This document shows, piece by piece, positions 61,079 through 64,000 of a stretch of 64,000 bases of DNA (positions are counted from its first letter, which is position 1; every line of letters starts with the position of its first letter). The notes under the pieces are model-generated. The model did not search any database. It saw nothing but the letters and a program-made list of their open reading frames with translations, and had not been told where the DNA came from. The stretch is taken from NCBI RefSeq assembly GCF_039614845.1, contig NZ_JBDIML010000003.1, forward strand, positions 124,001 to 188,000. Direction: 5' to 3'. The DNA comes from Ornithinibacillus xuwenensis (GTDB lineage Bacteria; Bacillota; Bacilli; Bacillales; Amphibacillaceae). The position numbers and the translations under genes were made by a program.

Positions 61079-61900
61079 TTATCCTTCTACTCGAGCTTTC
61101 CTACTAACATTGCATACCATTCTCATTAATTTTTGATGTAATGGTGGTACAATCTCAAATACTACATTCATCGTTCTACGTAATGGCATTGGGCAAATAA
61201 TAGATTTATTTTTATGAACACCTTTAAGCGTAATTTTTGCTAATTGTTGTGGAGTCATCATTTTTTGCTTTTTCAATTGCTCAACAATGATGTTCTTATT
61301 AATATTTATCGCTTTTGCCTTATCAAAGATTGGTGTATCAACAAAGGTGGGGCAAAGTGCACTGACATGTATTCCAAACTCTTTTGCTTCATAGTGTAGT
61401 GACGTCGTTAAACCGACAATAGCATGCTTGGTGGTGGAATATGCGGATGATATTGGGGATGGACCTAATCCTGCTGCAGAAGCTGTATTTACGATATATC
61501 CGAAGCCTTGTTCTTTCATTATTTTATACCCAACTTGTGTTCCATGAATTACTCCCCAAACATTGATATCCATTATCTCCTGCCAAGCATCCATTGACAT
61601 ATCAAATAACTCTCCATACATAGCAATACCAGCATTATTAAAGAGATAATCCAGTCTACCAAATTCCTTATAGCTATTTTGAATCAATTGTTCGACATGT
61701 TGATACTCTCTGACATCAAGATACATAAACCTCGAATTGTTACCTTCTTTATTTAACTCCGCCTCAAGAATCTTTCCTTCTGACTCATTAATATCTGTTA
61801 TAATGACATAAATATCATTGATAACCAGTTCCTGACAGATAGCCTTCCCAATTCCTGAGGCTCCACCTGTAACAATAGCAATTTTTCGATTTGCTTGCAT
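61079..61900 (-). CDS. short-chain dehydrogenase/reductase
   Basis: 273 residues, classical SDR: NAD(P)-binding VTGGASGIGKA, acidic tail of strand 2 in ITDIN (Asp, favouring NAD), NNAG, catalytic Ser-Tyr-Lys in TASAAG...SAYSTTKHA. The basic C-terminal region suggests membrane association. ATG at 61900 after TTGGAGGGG. Substrate unknown. Confidence 0.87.
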   Translation of the reverse strand: MQANRKIAIVTGGASGIGKAICQELVINDIYVIITDINESEGKILEAELNKEGNNSRFMYLDVREYQHVEQLIQNSYKEFGRLDYLFNNAGIAMYGELFDMSMDAWQEIMDINVWGVIHGTQVGYKIMKEQGFGYIVNTASAAGLGPSPISSAYSTTKHAIVGLTTSLHYEAKEFGIHVSALCPTFVDTPIFDKAKAININKNIIVEQLKKQKMMTPQQLAKITLKGVHKNKSIICPMPLRRTMNVVFEIVPPLHQKLMRMVCNVSRKARVEG

Positions 61901-62212
61901 CGTAACCCCTCCAATATTGTATATTATCAAATTATGAAACCGCTTACTTTTGATCGCAATGAAAACTGAGTATACGATTTGCTTGTGATTAGATTACCTC
62001 CTCTACTATTGAATACTGAAGTGAATTGATGTTGGGCTCAGATATGATGAGGATAGTGAAGGTTTTATCTAGCTAGTTCATGGGTGGATAGTTCTTAAAA
62101 AATTTAGCTATAGCCTTCTAATATAAGTATACATCCATTTATTCATAAAATAAGAAGTAAGACTAACAATTCATTGTTTTGTCAATTTTAATTAATCAGC
62201 TTCATTCTACAA
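61901..62212. other. intergenic region without recognisable features
   Basis: AT-rich, no supportable gene on either strand. It holds the promoter of the SDR gene and, at its right end, runs into the RNase H terminator. Confidence 0.5.
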
Positions 62213-62243
62213 AATAAAAGCATCCCATCAATATGAGATGCTT
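62213..62243 (-). terminator. rho-independent terminator
   Basis: AAGCATCTCA/TGGGATGCTTTTATTTT on the minus strand, just after the RNase HI-like gene. Confidence 0.85.
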
Positions 62244-62244
62244 G

Positions 62245-62910
62245 TTATTCAGCCCGATTTATTTCACTTTGACTTAAAATCTCTACACCATTCAATGCTT
62301 GTGTTGCTAAGTGATCGGCTTCCTTGTTTCGCTTCCGTGATACTAATGTAAATTCAGGTGTAATGCCTAGTTTCATAAGCTTTCCTTCAATCTTGTCAAT
62401 CCATCTTAATAAGTCTTCCTCATAGCAAGGCCACTCATCACTCATTTGATTAATAACTCCTTGTGAATCTCCAGTAAATGTAACCGGAAGATGGTGTACT
62501 CCTAAATCCTCAAGAGCTTGGATCGCTAGATACAGTGCTGCATACTCTGCCTCACTATTTGTTTGCAGCTCTTCTACAAGAGCATTTTTTCTTAACCGAA
62601 GCTGCTTACCGTTTTGTTCAAAATAAATAACACAACCCAATCCAGAGCTTTTTGTTGCTACATCAAAGCCCCCATCAAAAAACACGACAACATTATGTGG
62701 CTCCGAATCAATATCTTCCACGTATCGCTTTAGTTCCTTCAGCATCCAAGTCGTATCATGATTATCATAGAAGGTCATATCTTTTATTCGACCAGTTTTT
62801 GCTAAATCTTCGGCCAGTAAAAGTGCTTTCTCCGGGTTCATTACTTCGGATTGAAAGGTCGATTCGGTTCCCTTTGGTGTTCGATAGGTCATTTCAATTT
62901 TTATTTTCAT
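62245..62910 (-). CDS. RNase HI-like protein (YpeP type)
   Basis: 221 residues. An N-terminal part of about 75 residues precedes an RNase H fold with the four acidic residues visible: Asp in FFDGGF, Glu in NSEAEYAAL, Asp in TGDSQGV and Asp in EADHLA. Layout as in B. subtilis YpeP, for which RNase H activity was weak or absent. ATG at 62910 after AGGGTGAG. Confidence 0.82.
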   Translation of the reverse strand: MKIKIEMTYRTPKGTESTFQSEVMNPEKALLLAEDLAKTGRIKDMTFYDNHDTTWMLKELKRYVEDIDSEPHNVVVFFDGGFDVATKSSGLGCVIYFEQNGKQLRLRKNALVEELQTNSEAEYAALYLAIQALEDLGVHHLPVTFTGDSQGVINQMSDEWPCYEEDLLRWIDKIEGKLMKLGITPEFTLVSRKRNKEADHLATQALNGVEILSQSEINRAE

Positions 62911-62994
62911 CGTGCTCACCCTAACCATATTGGACTAGTTATAGCTTTCACTTAATCGCTCTAAGAATGCAATTCTTGTTAGGAATATAATGAA

Positions 62995-63021
62995 AGCCCT
63001 AGGCTAAAATTGCCTAGAGCT
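62995..63021 (-). terminator. terminator hairpin of mvaS
   Basis: AGCTCTAGGC/GCCTAGGGCT stem with AATTTTA loop and TTTCATTATATT tail on the minus strand. Confidence 0.75.
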
Positions 63022-63027
63022 ATACCA

Positions 63028-64000
63028 TTAGCTATGTTTATTGACATATTGACGTTTATGATCTGTAATACCAGCTAAACAAATGGAAGCTGGATCTTTC
63101 ATGATGTCTAGTTCAATATCTGAACCATCAGCTGGCAATGTTTCTTTAAAAATATGCTCATATTCTTCGATTAATACTTCCTTACGTGAATCGAATAATT
63201 GCTTATGGTCCTTCATATTTAGATGGTTTCGATAATTCGGTTGCAGAATTCCTGAGAAGAACTCTCCTACTGCACCAGAACCATAACTAAACATTCCAAT
63301 TCTAGAGCCATCCTTCAAATCTTCAGATTGCTCAAGCAATGACAGAAGACTTAAATATAGAGACCCAGTATAAATATTTCCGACATTACGATTATAGGTT
63401 GTACTAGTTGTGTAATGATTCAAAAGACGCTCACGAACTTCCTCTGTCGTATCATCAAGCACCGTGCGTAGCGCCTTTAAGCCCATCTTTGTGTATGGAA
63501 GATGGAAACAGATAGCTTCCATCTCGTTTAAATCAAAGCCTGACTTCTCTTGATAGGCTGTCCACACCTTATTAAAGAATGCAATGTATTGTTCATTCGA
63601 AAATTTCCCATCTACAAATGCCTTGTCCGAATAGATTGGACGCCAAAAATCCATAATATCATTGGTAAGATATACATTATGGTTTTCTAACTCTAATATT
63701 CTAGGGTTAGCACTAATAACCATTGCAACTGCACCCGCACCTTGGGTAGATTCTCCAGAGGTATCGAGACCATAACGTGCTATATCAGAACCCAATACAA
63801 GCACCTTACTCTCCGGATTTAATACAATATGTCCTTTTGCCATTTGAATTCCAGCGGTTGCAGCATAACAAGCTTGCTTTACTTCTATTGCTCTAGCATT
63901 TGGATTTAAACCTAATAATTGGTGAACATATACCGCACCCGACTTCGAATGGTCGATTCCAGACTCTGATCCAAATATTACATAATCAATCTTTTCTCGA
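63028..64000 (-). CDS. mvaS: hydroxymethylglutaryl-CoA synthase, N-terminus cut by window edge
   Basis: At least 324 residues; the frame continues beyond base 64000. HMG-CoA synthase condenses acetyl-CoA and acetoacetyl-CoA. The part near the edge reads GSESGIDHSKSGAVYVHQLLG and then VKQACYAATAGIQ with the acyl-acceptor Cys; the C-terminal part has PYTKMG (His-containing segment FHLPYTK), NVGNIYTGSLYLSL and MFSYGSGAVGEFFSG. The pattern is that of bacterial MvaS of the mevalonate pathway rather than PksG. Single gene with its own terminator; mvaA and the rest of the pathway are not seen. Confidence 0.92.
   Translation of the reverse strand, partial: REKIDYVIFGSESGIDHSKSGAVYVHQLLGLNPNARAIEVKQACYAATAGIQMAKGHIVLNPESKVLVLGSDIARYGLDTSGESTQGAGAVAMVISANPRILELENHNVYLTNDIMDFWRPIYSDKAFVDGKFSNEQYIAFFNKVWTAYQEKSGFDLNEMEAICFHLPYTKMGLKALRTVLDDTTEEVRERLLNHYTTSTTYNRNVGNIYTGSLYLSLLSLLEQSEDLKDGSRIGMFSYGSGAVGEFFSGILQPNYRNHLNMKDHKQLFDSRKEVLIEEYEHIFKETLPADGSDIELDIMKDPASICLAGITDHKRQYVNKHS

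Overview
The window is a low-GC, gene-dense stretch from an endospore-forming member of the Bacillaceae. The evidence is a complete gerA-type germination operon, a SleB/CwlJ-type hydrolase, small Bacillus-type proteins (YpzI-, YjzC- and YuzA-like), an ABC-F protein close to YfmM, HemAT, and an Fnr of the Bacillus type. An Oceanobacillus/Virgibacillus-like genus is plausible but cannot be fixed from sequence alone. I saw no rRNA, tRNA, CRISPR array, prophage or intact insertion sequence.

Left part (1-12.1 kb). A truncated M23 endopeptidase and small or decayed membrane genes come first. Then comes an envelope-stress block: foldase and HtrA protease (minus strand), a CssRS-like kinase/regulator pair (minus), and divergently a trio made of a VTC polyphosphate-polymerase-domain protein, a DUF4956 membrane protein and a Cthe_2159-type beta-helix lipoprotein. 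The same 19-bp two-half-site motif lies upstream of htrA, of the regulator gene and of the trio, which suggests one regulon. A DUF5068 lipoprotein follows.

12-17.5 kb. A YpzI-like peptide, a MerR/TipAS regulator with a textbook 19-bp-spacer promoter, an MFS exporter coupled to a GNAT gene, a PCYCGC lipoprotein and a CgeB-like glycosyltransferase.

17.5-29.4 kb. A minus-strand Tad/Flp pilus locus: CpaB/RcpC, CpaE/TadZ, CpaF/TadA, TadB, TadC, Flp pilin, TadE and a Tad-domain protein. It is interleaved with a VWA lipoprotein, a secreted protein carrying nine 15-residue Trp/Gly repeats, an unrecognised 274-residue protein and a small lipoprotein. No prepilin peptidase lies in the locus. This is the least described set in the window.

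29.7-49 kb. Mostly housekeeping and accessory single genes: YjzC-like protein, glycerate kinase, HemAT, hydrolase, Fnr with a C-terminal Cys cluster, DinB, DegV, ABC-F, alkyltransferase-like protein, hemolysin III family, CuA-type lipoprotein with a perfect FNR-like palindrome upstream, adenine deaminase, SleB-like hydrolase, an ECF sigma factor with a SnoaL-like tail, and a TetR-controlled paired SMR efflux operon whose two palindromic operators are visible.

49-64 kb. The gerA-type operon with a sigma-G-like promoter, DUF378 and CBO0543 membrane proteins, OsmC, a YcgL-type nucleotidyltransferase with a TIGR02328 protein, a SLAP-domain protein, HelD, AraC and YkgJ proteins, an SDR oxidoreductase, an RNase HI-like protein, and an HMG-CoA synthase cut by the window edge. 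Many starts were moved to internal codons because a strong Shine-Dalgarno sequence sits there.
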